Assembly (NCBI GenBank): GCA_946800325.1
Contig: OX326956.1
Coordinates: forward strand, 43,149,052 to 43,213,051
Direction: 5' to 3'
From: Luzula sylvatica
Taxonomy: Eukaryota > Streptophyta > Magnoliopsida > Poales > Juncaceae
DNA: 64,000 nucleotides
A program made the translations under genes and the position numbers. This document shows, one piece after another, positions 1 through 12,400 of this stretch. Each line of letters begins with the position of its first letter. Position 1 is the first letter of the stretch. Below the pieces are notes generated by a model. That model did not search any database and was not told where the DNA came from. It saw only the letters and a list, made by a program, of their open reading frames with translations.

Positions 1-488
1 ACGAACCTATCATCAGTAGTTATATTTTTATCAGAATGGTGAAGTATTCCCTTTGTGTTGTGTATTTTACTGAGGCACATTCTCGAAGGCATCACAAAAA
101 TCCTGAAATATCAAATAATAAAAGAAAAACTGGCATCTCAGATTAATCATTTGCGATTCTACATCGACAAAATTCATTTCTTCACTAACAAATAAAAGTA
201 CCTGTTAAGAAATAATGCTTCTTCAAGGGCGCATCGCAAGCTCGATTCCTGATGAGCGAGACCGGCACAAGAATCGCAATGCTTACCAGGGCAATCAATT
301 CGATTACCCCAGTACAAGAATTTCTTCTCTTTATCCGTATTTGAATTGGACGAGGAAGAGAAAGAAAAGCAGAGAACAAAAAATAGAAAGCCGAGAACTA
401 TGAGTATTGCCACCGGTAGGAAGATGGGTATTGTCTGAGATCTCTGTTTGCTGTTGCTTGCTCCCCTCCCGATCCGCGGGATCGCCAT
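1..488 (-). CDS. Plant membrane-anchored protein with conserved Cys-rich luminal motif, 5' part (partial)
   Basis: Partial gene reading leftward off the window. Exon 1 is 202-488, starting at the ATG whose complement is 486-488. Exon 2 is 1-102, after an intron with GT at 201-200 and AG at 104-103; the AG|G arginine codon is split. An upstream in-frame ATG at 605 exists, but the conserved-looking protein starts at 488. The product opens with a short basic stretch, then one hydrophobic anchor of about 25 residues (around residues 19-43), a Ser-rich linker, and the motif YWGNRIDCPGKHCDSC, followed in exon 2 by FVMPSRMC. This resembles plant proteins annotated as calcium-ion-binding (SUB1-like) or O-fucosyltransferase-like type II membrane proteins; I recall the motif but not a firm function. 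It shares a 338-bp head-to-head interval with the next gene. Gene identity is uncertain, but it is clearly a real spliced gene. Confidence 0.72.
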
Positions 489-826
489 TACTCTAATCTC
501 CGGGAGGCTCCGTCTCCAGCTCCAGCGAGGGTGGTCGACAGCAGAGAGCGAGCGAGATAGAAAGGACGCGTGAGGGGAGGGAGAAGATGGCTTAGCGGGT
601 CTCATTTAGTTACGGGCCGGGTAATGGATAATATTCATTAGTTCAATTTTGGGCTAATATCACGAATGCAATAATACCCCTGGAAAAGGGAAAATATCAG
701 GAATGCCCTGGGAACGAGACAAATAAGTCTGAAACTGGACGATTCCAGTCATTTCAGTCCTTTCTCTTTGGTGTTCACATCAGAGCTTTGTTGATCCTAT
801 CTGAAGAAGCTCGATAGCAATTAGCA
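489..826. promoter_or_regulatory. Shared divergent promoter interval
   Basis: 338 bp between the start codons of two divergently transcribed genes. It must hold both 5' UTRs and core promoters. Positions 650-720 (GCTAATATCACGAATGCAA and following) resemble one end of the long-TIR elements seen at 6.2 and 43.1 kb, but no partner end is visible. No clear TATA box. Confidence 0.5.
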
Positions 827-3482
827 ATGGCGTTTATGGCGAGAGCAGTGAAGGTGCCGCCTAACTCGGCGACGGTGGAGGAGGCGAGACACCGCGTCTT
901 CGATTTCTTCAAGGCGGCATGTCGCTCTCTTCCTGCGGTGATGGAAATATACCATTTGGACGACGTGGTTACTATATCTCAGCTCAGATCCACCATCTCA
1001 GCTGAAATCAGAAAGAATGCCCATCTCACGAATCCTAAGGTGAGTCGATTTCTCTTATTTTGAAGCCTGATTAGTATGATATTGTTAATCTTGTAATCCT
1101 ATGCTATTCCAGTAACTTCTGATTGTTAATCTTGGAATCCTATGTTATTCCAGCAACTTCTGATTGTTAATCTTGTAATCCTATGCTATTTCAGTCACTT
1201 CTGGTACCAGTACGTTCATATTTTACCTGTCACTATGGTAATTTTAGCAGTTCGATTATAGGATTTGATCTAAAATATTCCCAATTCTTGATTTGTTCTT
1301 CCTTTCATTTGTTTTCTTTGGCTGGTTTGGTGTTTAATTATAAAAAGTGGATAATTAAGGCTAATTTGGATTAAAAATTTGGTGCCGTATTGTAGGGGTG
1401 TACATAGACCGGGTTGGGCGGGTTTATATCTAAATAGTAACCCAACCCAACTACAACGGGTTTTCATTTTTCCAACCCAACCCAACCTATGATACCTATA
1501 AAAATTTTCAAACCCATCTAAACCGGGTTGGGCGGGTTAGCCGGGTTTTTTTCGTAAATACATATACTATACATATGTTCATATGTTCACAAAATGTATG
1601 CAAAAGAAATTATATTTTTAATTAAATCATCGATTTTTTTTTTACAAATACACAAATCAAAATTAAACATGCATAATCAACATCTCATTATATTTATGTC
1701 ATATTTTCCGACAATAAATATAAAACACAGATTATATAGAAAATTTTCAAAGTTCGAACTAATTATATATTTTATGACAAAATTTATATAGTGATATCAT
1801 AAAGACATAAAAAAATCTTACTATTAAAGTAAACACAAAATAACAACAAAAGACGAAGCTTACTCTTAAAACAAAATAAAAAATATCAAATGAAAATACT
1901 CATTTTTGACATAAAACAAAACCTATGTTGCGCGGATACTTCAAAAAACGAACCGTACCCGTATCGGATACGGATACGCCACCGATACGTATCCGATACG
2001 CCACGTGGCGTATCGGACTATTTTAGTATATAAATTTGAACCGATACGTTTCCGATACGGTTGGATACGGTTCCGATACGGCGGGATACGGTTCCGATAC
2101 GGCTGACCCATTGTTTTTTTTTTGTCCAATTTAAAAATACCCAATACTTTTACTATTCAATAATATTTTACATCACATATTTTTTATTTTATTTATTCGT
2201 AAAATATCCAAATCGATATTACATCTTAATTTTTATAATAATTTAATAAAATTATTTAAATATATATATTAATTATATTAAAATAATATTAAATAATATA
2301 CATATATGACGTATCGTATCCAAGAATTTTCAAGAAATGTCGTATCTGTATCGTATCGGATACGATACTCGTACCCGTATTCGTGCAACATAGAACAAAA
2401 CATGTCATATATGATTCAAGTTAAGAATTTTATATTTTATTTTGAGAAATTTTAATTACTTGATAAACATAATATTCATATAAGGTAAAAGAAGATAAGG
2501 TACTATATAATATTGAAAATTATTAATAATAAATAAATTATAGTAATATAATTTACGAAAAAGTAGTATACCATACAATTTATATTAAAAACTTAAACAA
2601 TTATTTGGAAATTTGGAATTATACGGGTCGGGTTGGGTTAATGCGGGTTTTTAGTTTCTAATCCGTAACCCAACCCATACATCCGGGTTTGTCAAAGTTC
2701 CAATCCGGACCCGACCCAACAACTTCGAAACCTGCAAAAAATGAGTCGGTCCGGGTCGGGTTGGGCGGGTCGGAGAATTTCGTATACACCCCTACCGTAT
2801 TGAGTCACAGTTGCACAATTGACATCAGGTACCAATTTCTCCAAATTTGCAAGAGAACTCCCAATTAAGACTCAATTATGCACAATTAAGTCCCCTCAAA
2901 TGTTATATTCATTAAGCCTCAATTTTGATCTACTTTTACCCCTTTAACCCCAATAATAAAATTATACCCTCTTTATCTTATGATTCATTTAGCCTCTGTT
3001 GCACCCAATTTAGCCTAAATTAAATCCTAAATTATGATTCGTTATGCGATTATATCTTAGCCTATTTTGCAATAAATGAACAAATCAAGAAGACCAAATC
3101 TACCCAACATACTCTTTCCAAACCTAAACAGTCATGAATTAAGAATCAGGCTTTTTTGCGGAACCATATGCGATAATGTCAAGAAATATAGAGCATAATT
3201 TCTCTGAAATATATATTAAAAAAACTATAGCATTAATTATTGTATTGTTTTTCTTATTCACTTTGTTAACATTTGTATTTGTGGCATTTGATCGAACAGG
3301 TGATAGACATGCTGCTATTCAAGGGAATGGAGGATCTGAACAACATAACCGAGCATGCCAAGCAACGCCACCACATCATTGGCCAGTACGTTCTTGGCCG
3401 GGCCGGGCTCGTGCAGGACCGAGTGAACGAACCTCACTCTTCTGAGTTCCTCAAAAACTTCTACACCACCAATTACTTCTGA
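827..3482 (+). CDS. Mitochondrial complex I subunit B14/NDUFA6-like LYR protein
   Basis: Two-exon gene for a 131-residue protein: exon 1 827-1039 (71 codons), exon 2 3300-3482 (60 codons plus TGA), intron phase 0 with GTGAGT donor and ACAG acceptor. The protein matches the plant complex I B14 (NDUFA6) family as I recall it. The N-terminus reads VKVPPNSATVEEARHRVFDF and the C-terminus ends FLKNFYTTNYF, both typical, and the length is close to the usual 133. These small LYR-type proteins sit on the matrix side of the NADH dehydrogenase peripheral arm with an acyl carrier protein. There is no classical cleavable presequence, which is normal for this family. The 2.26-kb intron is swollen by nested transposons (1393-2794). 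It is convergent with the PRMT3 gene, with stop codons about 300 bp apart. Confidence 0.93.
1393..2794. mobile_element. Non-autonomous hAT-type element in the B14 intron
   Basis: Ends are inverted: TAGGGGTGTACAT on the left and GTATACACCCCTA on the right. Both are flanked by the 8-bp duplication CCGTATTG (1385-1392 and 2795-2802), which is diagnostic of hAT insertion. Subterminal DNA on both sides iterates GGGTTGGGCGGGTT-like words, as expected for transposase-binding subterminal repeats. No transposase frame is present. A second MITE (1923-2393) sits inside, so the element itself is about 0.92 kb. Confidence 0.85.
1923..2393. mobile_element. MITE of the CTATGTTGC family, copy 1, nested in the hAT element
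   Basis: 471-bp element with inverted ends CTATGTTGCGCGGATAC and GTATTCGTGCAACATAG, flanked by a perfect 8-bp duplication AACAAAAC (1915-1922, 2394-2401). The interior iterates GATACGG/CCGTATC words. The 8-bp duplication points to the hAT superfamily. A second copy with its own duplication is at 7467-8020. Confidence 0.85.
2803..3299 (+). other. Remainder of the B14 intron
   Basis: About 500 bp of AT-rich intron sequence with no coding or element signal I can defend. It ends in the acceptor GATCGAACAG before exon 2. Confidence 0.5.
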
Positions 3483-3785
3483 AGAAAAACCGTCATTTCT
3501 TTTCCGTGTTTTTTTTGTTTTGCTTGAAAATCGCAATTCTAATAAGATATTTGTGATACTAGACACATCATTATGTGCCAAATGATAGTGGTTTAATTTG
3601 GTACTTTTGAATCTCATTTTTACTCCTTGTTTTGCTTATAAAGTTATAATTGTGGCTCTTTTCATAATTGCTTAGTCAAGGATTTACCGAATAAAAACCA
3701 TTACTTGAATTCCTGGATCCAATAAATTATTACAAAATTAAAAACTCCAAATTAAAACAAAATTGGACCTACAAGAAATGAAATC
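3483..3785. other. Convergent 3' flanks of B14 and PRMT3
   Basis: About 300 bp between the two stop codons, holding both 3' UTRs. AT-rich, no other gene visible. Confidence 0.5.
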
Positions 3786-6072
3786 CTACAGATTGAAGAT
3801 TTGGACTCCCCAATCCCTCTTATTTCCACTCAACCCAAATCCAGTGATTTCGACGGACACATCAATACCTCTACTCAAATCCCTAACAATACTAATCCTA
3901 GACCTAATTTTCGCAACTGGAGAATCCTCCGTGCCCAACAAACCATTTGAAATGACCGATTTGCCCTTCTCGCTACACATTGCGATCGGTTCTTTAAAGG
4001 TCAAGACCGTCTGTGCCCAATGAGTTTGGGGGTTATATGGCGAGGTAGACAGATTCGTAGGGTTCTCTTTGCAAAATCTAGATGTGAACCCTGTTTCGAA
4101 CCAGAGAACTATGCCGTGGCACCACTCTGCGCGGCCTACTGGGTGGCTGGGTTTTAGTTTCAATTCGACCGTCGAGGTGAAATCCATCTGGTCTTGTTTC
4201 ATCGTCACAAGGTCAAATCCCTGCAAAAATAAATAAATAATAATACATAAAAATTAAAATCAGGTCAATATAATATTTTAATTAAGTAATAATTACCTGG
4301 AGAAGAACCGAGTCGGTAACAATATGGCGCGGATCAATGATATCGACAATAGGAGCTCGTGTCGCATTTTGTTCCAATTCTTTCCCAATGAAAGACATAT
4401 CAAATCCATATATATTCTCCCAAAATTCTCTTCTCGTCCCCCATTTTCCAAAACCCGCACCAAACTAAACCAACAAATATCAAGAAAATAAAATAAAATT
4501 CAAGATTGAAATAAAAATTGAAAAAAGTGAAAAATAATTACAATGGAGGCGGTATCGGGAAGAATGGCTCCGCCAGGTTTGAGAAATCGATCGCGAGCAT
4601 AAAGTACCGAACTTAACATGCATTCGAATAACAAGCAATAACCCATCCATTCGCTAACTAATACATCGAAACTTTGGGGTTGTATTTGCAAATTTTGTTT
4701 CTCTATATCCTCCACCGGTGAGTGCACCACTGTTACCGCTTTGCAATCGTTATCTTTTGCAATCTAATCAAAAGAAAGGAAATTAATTTGTTTGTTGATT
4801 GAAGGACTAATACGTAATTTTGTTATATGAGAGAATATTTTGTATTGCCTGAGTTGCTACACTGGCCATTTTTGCACTTGCCTCGACGGCAATAACTCGA
4901 GAAGCTCCAGCTTTAGCGGCGAAAAGACTAGAAAAAATAGAATGAATAAAATTGATAGGTCTAAATTGAAGAAAAGGGTAAAATATAAGGGGGGTGTGTG
5001 TAAAATTACCTTAGTATTCCTGTACCGCAACCAACATCAAGTACTGAAGCATTCTTCATGAGACTTGGATTATTCGAAAGGGCGTTTCTGTAAGCATTCA
5101 TTCTTTCCTAAAAATAATCAGTTATTTTTGTATTAAAAATGTACTGACTACAAACAAAAAAACACAAAATAATTGTGTAAATTAAATTAGAAATTTATAA
5201 AAAAGATACCTTGTCACTGAGCATTTCTCTATGTACACCAAACGAACCATAAGACCCGAAATAATTCTCGTCCACGTCTTTTTTTTGCCTAGATGCAACA
5301 TCATCTCTCACTATCTTCAATTTTCTCTCACTATTTTCTTCTAAACCAGCTCCATTTTCCATTAAATTTTCAAATTGGTCCCCCAAATCCTTCAAATTCG
5401 GCAAACTCGCCACATTAATTTCCTTCATGATCTCTTCCCTGTTCATTGAAATATTACACTCTTCGTCCTCGTCATCGTCAAATGAAGATAAATTATGTAA
5501 AAGGGGGTCTTCTTCTAAAAAGGGTTTTAGGAAATAATCATTATCCCATGGAAATTTTTCATCTTTTTTCGTGGAAGTGTAATTTTTGTGCAAGTGGTTT
5601 TGCATGTCTTGGTTTGACTCGAAAGACTTGTCACAACCCCAACACTTCTTCTCTGAAACCTAATAAACATTAACGAAACAAAATGATTTCAGTAAGAAAA
5701 TTTTAATTAATGGCTAATTTTAAAACAAACCAGAATATAATTCAAATACCCAAAATAGTTTTCGGCAAAAGAATTTACCTTTGATCTGACATAATTGATA
5801 AGCTTAAGGGAGCCATAGAAATCCAGACCCAACTCCCTCTTAATTCCATCAAAATCGAAACTGTGCTTCACGTTGCAATGCTTAAAGAGTGATTCAGAAG
5901 AATCAAACTTTTCCGTACAAAACAAGCAAATGATACTGGCACGTTGGCTCCCCTCTTCGTCCTCTTCAGCTTGCCAATCATCCCAACTTTCGTCTATTTC
6001 TTCTTCTCCTTCTTCTCCATCTGATTCGGATTCTAGTTGGGCAATTTTGGGATCAATTGGTTCATAAGCCAT
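3786..6072 (-). CDS. PRMT3: Protein arginine N-methyltransferase 3 (PRMT3-like)
   Basis: Seven exons on the minus strand: 6072-5779, 5659-5210, 5107-5010, 4927-4849, 4763-4542, 4464-4297 and 4220-3786, giving 581 residues. The product transfers methyl groups from S-adenosylmethionine to arginine; PRMT3 classically acts in the cytosol on ribosomal protein uS5 (RPS2). Seen in the sequence: an acidic N-terminus, a C2H2 finger with C49/C52/H65/H70, a second weaker C2H2-like stretch (C104/C107/H120), YFGSYGSFGVHREML before the SAM fold, motif I VLDVGCGTGIL near residue 270, the double-E loop SEWMGYCLLFE near 344-354, and the THW loop in the last exon. Length and domain order fit plant PRMT3. Intron 4 appears to use a GC donor (CAG|GCAATA at 4849-4843); the exon join there restores the family sequence ATQ-IAKDN. 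Other introns are GT-AG. Confidence 0.93.
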
Positions 6073-6170
6073 GAGAGATTCTTGTAGTTTTTTGGGTTTT
6101 TTTTTTTTGGTTTATTTATCAATAGTTTGGACTTGGGTGTGGACTAGAGAAGAGACTGCGATGTATCGCT

Positions 6171-6191
6171 AAAACCCTAGCAAAACCCTAC
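6171..6191 (+). promoter_or_regulatory. Two telo-box-like motifs upstream of PRMT3
   Basis: AAACCCTA occurs twice (6172-6179 and 6183-6190), about 100 bp upstream of the PRMT3 start codon. In plants this word (telo box) is common in promoters of ribosome and translation genes, which fits PRMT3's ribosomal substrate. The function is inferred. Confidence 0.45.
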
Positions 6192-6224
6192 TTGATATGA
6201 GCAAAGGATCCATGTATTTTATGG

Positions 6225-6797
6225 GTACATAATTGTTTGCAAAAGAACCCCTGTATTATATTGGTATTGCAAAATATCATAAATTCACGTATACCCCTGG
6301 CAAACATAATACTTGATAAATATCCTCTAAATCCCTTCAAATATCATGGATACTCTAAACTGTATTTTTAGATAAAAAATTGTTACTTTTCGTTCAAAAT
6401 ATTTTTCCCTTTTTATCCCTGTATAAAAAATAATAAATAGCTATTCAAAATTTTGAGAATGGTATTGATTGAATAATGATTTTTGTAAGGAAATCATGAG
6501 ATATACTTGACAATATTTGATTTTTGGTATGATTTTAAATATTATTTAAGAACAAAAATTATTAATAATCATAGAAAAATAATATTAAAGTCAGATAGCT
6601 GACGAATTACTAACTAGAAGGAAGTTGATGATTTTGAATGAGATAATAAAGATATATGTGATATTTCAAGAATTTTATAGGGATAATCATGCTATTTGAA
6701 GTGTTTTAGAGGGATATTAGTGAAATTTTACATTAGTGAGGGGTATATGTGAATTATAATGTTTTATAAGGGTACAAGTGAAATTGCGCCAAAAATT
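6225..6797. mobile_element. Degenerate long-TIR DNA element upstream of PRMT3
   Basis: The left end (GAACCCCTGTATTATA... CACGTATACCCCTGG...) and the reverse complement of the right end (GTACCCTTATAAAACATTATAA...CACATATACCCCTCAC) align over roughly 100 bp with gaps, forming long imperfect inverted repeats around an AT-rich core. No transposase. The style resembles the 43150-44615 element. Boundaries are approximate and I could not settle a target duplication. Confidence 0.45.
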
Positions 6798-7035
6798 TAA
6801 TTGATTTATAAACTAATCAAATAAATCGAATTTATATTTGTTTATTCCGTTGAATATAGTAATAAACTTTTTAAATATTAAAGTTAACATATTAATTATT
6901 TTTTTAAAAATACGATATGTAATCGGTTTTTCAAAAACAAAAATCAAAGCAAAACGAATAATTAATTTTTCAATTGAACCGCCAAATATACCCAAACCAA
7001 ATAAGTTAAATCAAATTTGATTGATTCGGTTTAAC

Positions 7036-7303
7036 TAGCGGTGTCAATTGTTCGGATACGTTTCAGATAGTGGTCATATCATATTCATATCCATATTTTT
7101 TTTTCCGAATATGAATACAGATACGAAATTATCTGGATCCGATTACGGGTATCCGTTTACAAATTTTATTCGGATCCGTACTCGTAAAAATGAATACAAT
7201 TCTGGTCCGGATCCGTTCGGATCTGTATATTTTTCGAATTCAGATTTTTTGCAGATACGGTTCAAAATCGGTTCGGACAATATCCACCCAATTGACACCC
7301 CTA
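7036..7303. mobile_element. Short hAT-type MITE
   Basis: 268 bp with inverted ends TAGCGGTGTCAATTG and CAATTGACACCCCTA, flanked by near-identical 8-bp repeats GGTTTAAC (7028-7035) and AGTTTAAC (7304-7311). The interior iterates GGATCCG/CGGATAC words. No coding capacity. Confidence 0.7.
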
Positions 7304-7462
7304 AGTTTAACTCTCAAATAAACCAAATTCTTCAAACATCCCGTAAATGATTGTATGTAGATGGACATAATTTGCACATTTGATCCCATTTGATACTATA
7401 TTACCATAAACCTCGCACTTCATTAAACACAAAAAAATAATATGCCATTTGCAAATTATACA

Positions 7463-8752
7463 TAAGCTATGTTACGCGGATACTTCAAAAATGCAGAAGT
7501 ATCCTGAGGATACGTGTATCGATACAGATACGGGTGCGATATGGCTCGAATACGCATCGGATACGTCACGTGGCGTACCCGAATATTTCAATATTTATTT
7601 TTTTCGGATACGGCGGGGATACGGCAGGATACGGCTGGGGATACGTCCAGGATACGGCTGGGATACTCCATTTATGATACTTCGGCCCATTATATATTTT
7701 GGTCCATAATATTTTTAAATAAATTATATATGATACTTCTAAAATACTTCTAGATTAGTTCTAAAATATTTCTAGAACAAGTTTATGATAGTTTTATGAT
7801 ATTTGTATTGTTTGGTTGATATTATTTATTGTCATAATATTTAATTTAAAAATATTATTAATTTATTACTTATTTATTAATTATGTATAATATAAATATA
7901 TTAAACTAATAATTATATAGCCGTATCCGTATCCGTGATTTTTTGAAAATTGTCGTATCGCCGTATCCGTATCGTATCGGATACACTACCCGTATCCGTA
8001 TCCGTATCTGTGCAACATAGTACATAAGGCTTTCAATATTGTTCGAAGTTCGCTCTTCGTTCGAGTTTGATTCGAGTTCGTTTGCTAATTGTTCGTTCGA
8101 TAATCATTAGAATTTTTATCGAACATATTCGGTTTGATTTGATAAAAAAAACGAACCGAACTGGACTCAAACCGGTTTGATAAAAGATGAACCAAACTCA
8201 AACAAAGATGTGTTCGTTCGAGTTCGATATAATACTTTATAGGCTGAAATAAATAAAAATCCACATAAATTATAATGTAAGTAATCCTAATAATTTATTA
8301 CATTAACCCATATAACTCAAAATACATGTACTTCACGAATCCATATCGAGCTCATAACATTCTTTGGAATTATTGGTTAAATTTTTTTTTTTTTTTTTTA
8401 ATTTATATTTTTTGAATTGTGACTGTTATTTAACTTTTTGATGTTAAATAATTAGAATTCTTGTTTATGTTTTATGGATATTTCTAAGGTTTTAATTTGA
8501 TAAGTTTTTATTAATGAAATATAAGTGAAATTGATTAAATTTGAAATTTTATAAGTTTTCGAACATATATTGAACGAACTGAACTGTTCGAAATTTTAAC
8601 GAGCCGCACAGTTCGAAATTTTAACGAACCGAACTCAAACAATAAAAAAAAGTTTGAAACTAATAACTTATTGAACCAAACATGTTCGATAACCATCAAA
8701 TCGAACTTGAACATGATTTGAAATGTTCGAGTTTGGTTCGTTAACGGCCCTA
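7463..8752. mobile_element. hAT-type MITE with TTCGAAC-rich subterminal repeats, split near its left end
   Basis: The right end is GTTAACGGCCCTA followed by ATTATGCA (8753-8760). The left end TAAGGCTTTCAA is preceded by ATTATACA (7455-7462), but only its first four bases TAAG lie there; the rest resumes at 8029 after an inserted MITE and its TSD copy. Taking out that MITE restores a 7-of-8 target duplication and a continuous end. The interior is dense in GTTCGAGTTCG-like words on both flanks. Confidence 0.65.
7467..8020. mobile_element. MITE of the CTATGTTGC family, copy 2
   Basis: 554 bp with inverted ends CTATGTTACGCGGATAC and GTATCTGTGCAACATAG, and a perfect 8-bp duplication TACATAAG (7459-7466, 8021-8028). 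The interior iterates GGATACGGC and CCGTATCC. Same family as 1923-2393, so the family can be defined from this window alone. Confidence 0.85.
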
Positions 8753-9417
8753 ATTATGCATGAGAGTTATTTTTATGCAAAATGCATCAAACTGAAATAG
8801 TCTTCAAAAAGTGAGGACACAACACACTCATGACCACCATTACAATAAAGAGGCCATATACTATGCCTCCAATGATGGTACGTTGTTAAAATGTTCAAGT
8901 TTCTACGGTGAAGTTGATTAATAATTAATTATATAAATAAAATTTGTTAAATATATCAATTAACAATCGGATACATATTAATTAACGGTTAATGATACGT
9001 TGTTAAAATGTTGAGAATTATTTGAGAGATGTTTTGCAAAGTCTTCTGAAATGATGATGTATGATGACTAGGATATAGATTATATGTTATGGACAAAGTA
9101 TAATTTCCCTACAAAATTTTATAAATAATTAATCAATTTTTTTTTCCCTACAATAAACAATGTTGTCAAAATAATATCATTATTTGATTGTACAAATAGT
9201 GTTTTCAAATTTTAGGAGTTTAAAATTTCTTTTATATATATATTTTTTCATTCCCCCCTTTGATCCTGACTTGAAAAAGGTAAAAAAACAAACTCATTTT
9301 ATGTAACATTATATTTCACAAATCCACTCAAAAAACAAGGGTTGGCCATAATTTAAAAAAAAACATAAAGTTCATTCCAATTAATTATCTTCAAGAGAAA
9401 CAAAGTTCATTTCAAGC
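8753..9417. other. 3' flank of the P450 gene
   Basis: About 660 bp of AT-rich sequence. It includes the P450 3' UTR (minus strand) but no other gene or element I can support. Confidence 0.4.
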
Positions 9418-12400
9418 TCACACGTATGCCGAGGGGGCCAACCGCGGCGTCACCATTGCTTTCAAAGGGACGGTTTTTGGTAGTGCGAGACCGAACGTCT
9501 CATCCATGTTCAAGTTTTCGCCATCGGGCATTCTCCAATCAAACGAGTGCACAAGTGTACCAAGAAAATACTGAACAAACACCATTCCCGCGAGTTTCCC
9601 CGCGCAAATCCTTCTCCCAGCACCAAAAGGAATCAACTCGAAATAATTACCCAACGGATCGATCTTCGCAGAAGGGCCGCTTAGAAATCTCTCTGGTTTG
9701 AACTCGAGCGGATCTTCCCACGTATCGGGGTCTCTACCAATTGCCCAAATGTTAATTAACAGTCTTGTATTTTTGGGCACGTAGTATCCATTGACCTCGC
9801 ACTCCTCGAAAGAGAAATGGGGCAGGCTTAGAGGGGTCGAAGGGTGGAGACGCATTGCTTCTTTGCAGATTGCTTGGAGGTAAGGGAGGTTTTGTATGTC
9901 GGACTCCTCGAGCCTCCTGTCTCGGCCTATCACTTGGTCCATCTCGTCTTGTGCACGCTTGAGAACGTTTGGGTTCTTTAGCATTTCGGCCAACGCCCAC
10001 TCTGTGATAATCGATGACGTGTCGGTACCGGCAGTGAATAAGTCCTGCATAGCGACACAACATATGGAACTTGATTAATTACAAATTTTGAGCAATTAGA
10101 CTTTTACAAAATGGAACAAACAAAAATATGAACGGGATAGTGAAAATGAAATGCAATGATTCATTTAACTGGACTATGAGTATTGAGTTGTTTCGAAATG
10201 AGTAGTGACGTATATCCTCTAGTATTCTCCTTCGAAAATCTTGATGACGTGATATGGTTTAACAATTTAAAAATTAACACATAAATACATGATTTAATAT
10301 TTTAATTTATTATTAAATTTTCAATTAATATGTCAAATCATGAATTAATGTGTCAATTTCATCGTCAAAGTCATTTGTGGAGAGATGAGATATGTCTTTA
10401 ACCATTTTTTTTAACAATATGTTATTGATGGTAACAAGTGTCAAATTTGGGATCATACATACTAATCCGTTCCACTCAAAATTATCTTGTAAGAGTGATT
10501 GGTAGTAGGTGAGACCGAGATAGAAGGGAATGGGTGACATGCCAACAAAACCCCACCATTTACCCACTATTGAAAAGCTCTTCACTCTATATTCAAAAAG
10601 AAAAGAAAAAATCACATCACTCGTAACATAAAGGCAAAAGGTGATTTATTGGTACCAATTCAACGACACTCTGCATCATGTTAGCTTGACTTGCAATGAT
10701 GGGTTTTTCTAGAACCGTGATAACAACTTCTCAACCCAGGCTCAATATTAAATTGATGGGAAAATTGGCCTCAAAACTCATCTCAACATCCTCAGAGTGG
10801 GTAAAAAATTAAAAAATTATTAGATGGATTGATTATTTTTTTAATTGACTCAATTAAATATTAATTGAGCGTTTAATTGATACGTAAATAATTTATAATA
10901 TATTAATATTAGTACATATTAATCGACAAGTCAATTTAACTAAACGATCAATTAAATCATTAATTGAATCAATTAAATCATTAATTGAATCAATTAATAA
11001 TATTAATCAACCCACGTACCACTCCATTGTCACCTCATCAAGGTTTTTTTTTTAGTTTGTGGGAGGGAATATATAACCCCTAAATTAATCGGTACCAGTG
11101 TACCACAGTACCACTCCACCAAATATCTATTTAAATGTGTATTTAAATCATATAAGTATATTTGTAGGACCTCAATCTTTTATTGCTTTTTTGGTACTCG
11201 TCTGTATTTTAATTTAGCATCATATCTCAACTTTTAACAATTTTTTTTTTATTATAAATGGAGAATGCTCATATGTCATCCATCCATTGATGTCAATGAG
11301 AATCGAACCACAATTTCTCATAACATATGATTTTTTTGCGCCTTACACTCAACCAAATAGACTATCACTCATTGACAATTTTTAACAATTGCATGATTAG
11401 TAATTTAATATACTTAATGATCATAACAAAAATCAAAATCAAATTGATATTCACTTACAAAGATTAGTCCCTTGATATTGGTGTCTGAAATCGTTTCTCC
11501 GTCTTCTCCGACCCTATTCGACATGATCAAGTCGATAAAATCTGGTCGCCCCTCCCGTTCTTTGGCCGTAGCTGCATGTTCGTCGAGCATGTTCGTTATC
11601 ATTCCATCGAATCTGTCATGAATATTTTTCATCTTTGCCTGAACCCCTTGTAGATCGAGCCAAGCCAACGCCGGAATGAAATCGCCGATGTTGAAGAGTC
11701 CCGCACCAGTTAGCAACTCTACGATCATGTCCTTGTACTTGTTCGATTCTTTGCCCTTCCAATTACAAGATACATACATGAGAGAGAGAGAGATTAATGA
11801 TCTAATTCTTGGTTATATGTGCAAAATATTTCATTAATTTCCCTTGTACCTGTGAATCAAAGACCCTTTTGCTCAAGGTGATTTGGCCTACGATGTTGGC
11901 CAATGCACAGACAAGTAATTCCGGCACCACCACAGGTTTTTTAGCCTCTGCCGCATCGCACATCGTCTCTAAAACCCTTTGCATCTCCTCTCTGCGTACT
12001 GGACCCCACCCCGCAATGGCCTTGGCACCTAACAAGTGTTGGCTCGCAATCTTTCTCATGAACTTCCACTTTCCTCCATAGTTGGCAAACACCATGTTTT
12101 GAGAATTGTATGTTATATGGTACGCACTTATCACGTTTGGCCTGTTAGCGAACTGGGCATCTAGGGTTTTGAGAAATACTCGTGCTGCTGAGGGGTTCGA
12201 GGCCACGACTACCCTCGAGGTGCCCATTTTGAGGTACATTATTGGGGCAGCATAGCGACGTGCCAGGTTGGCGAGCCCCGAGTGTGGGGTCGGGCCAATG
12301 AATGGTAGTGCACCGAGTATTGGAAGATTGGAGGGGCCAGGCGGCAGAGGAAGCCGGTTCCGGCGAAAGAACCGGCGAAGAGATAAGTGGAGGAGAAAGC

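Noticed and set aside
1941..2144. 67-codon frame rich in YRNRI repeats
   Set aside because: Translation of the iterated GATACGG words inside the MITE.
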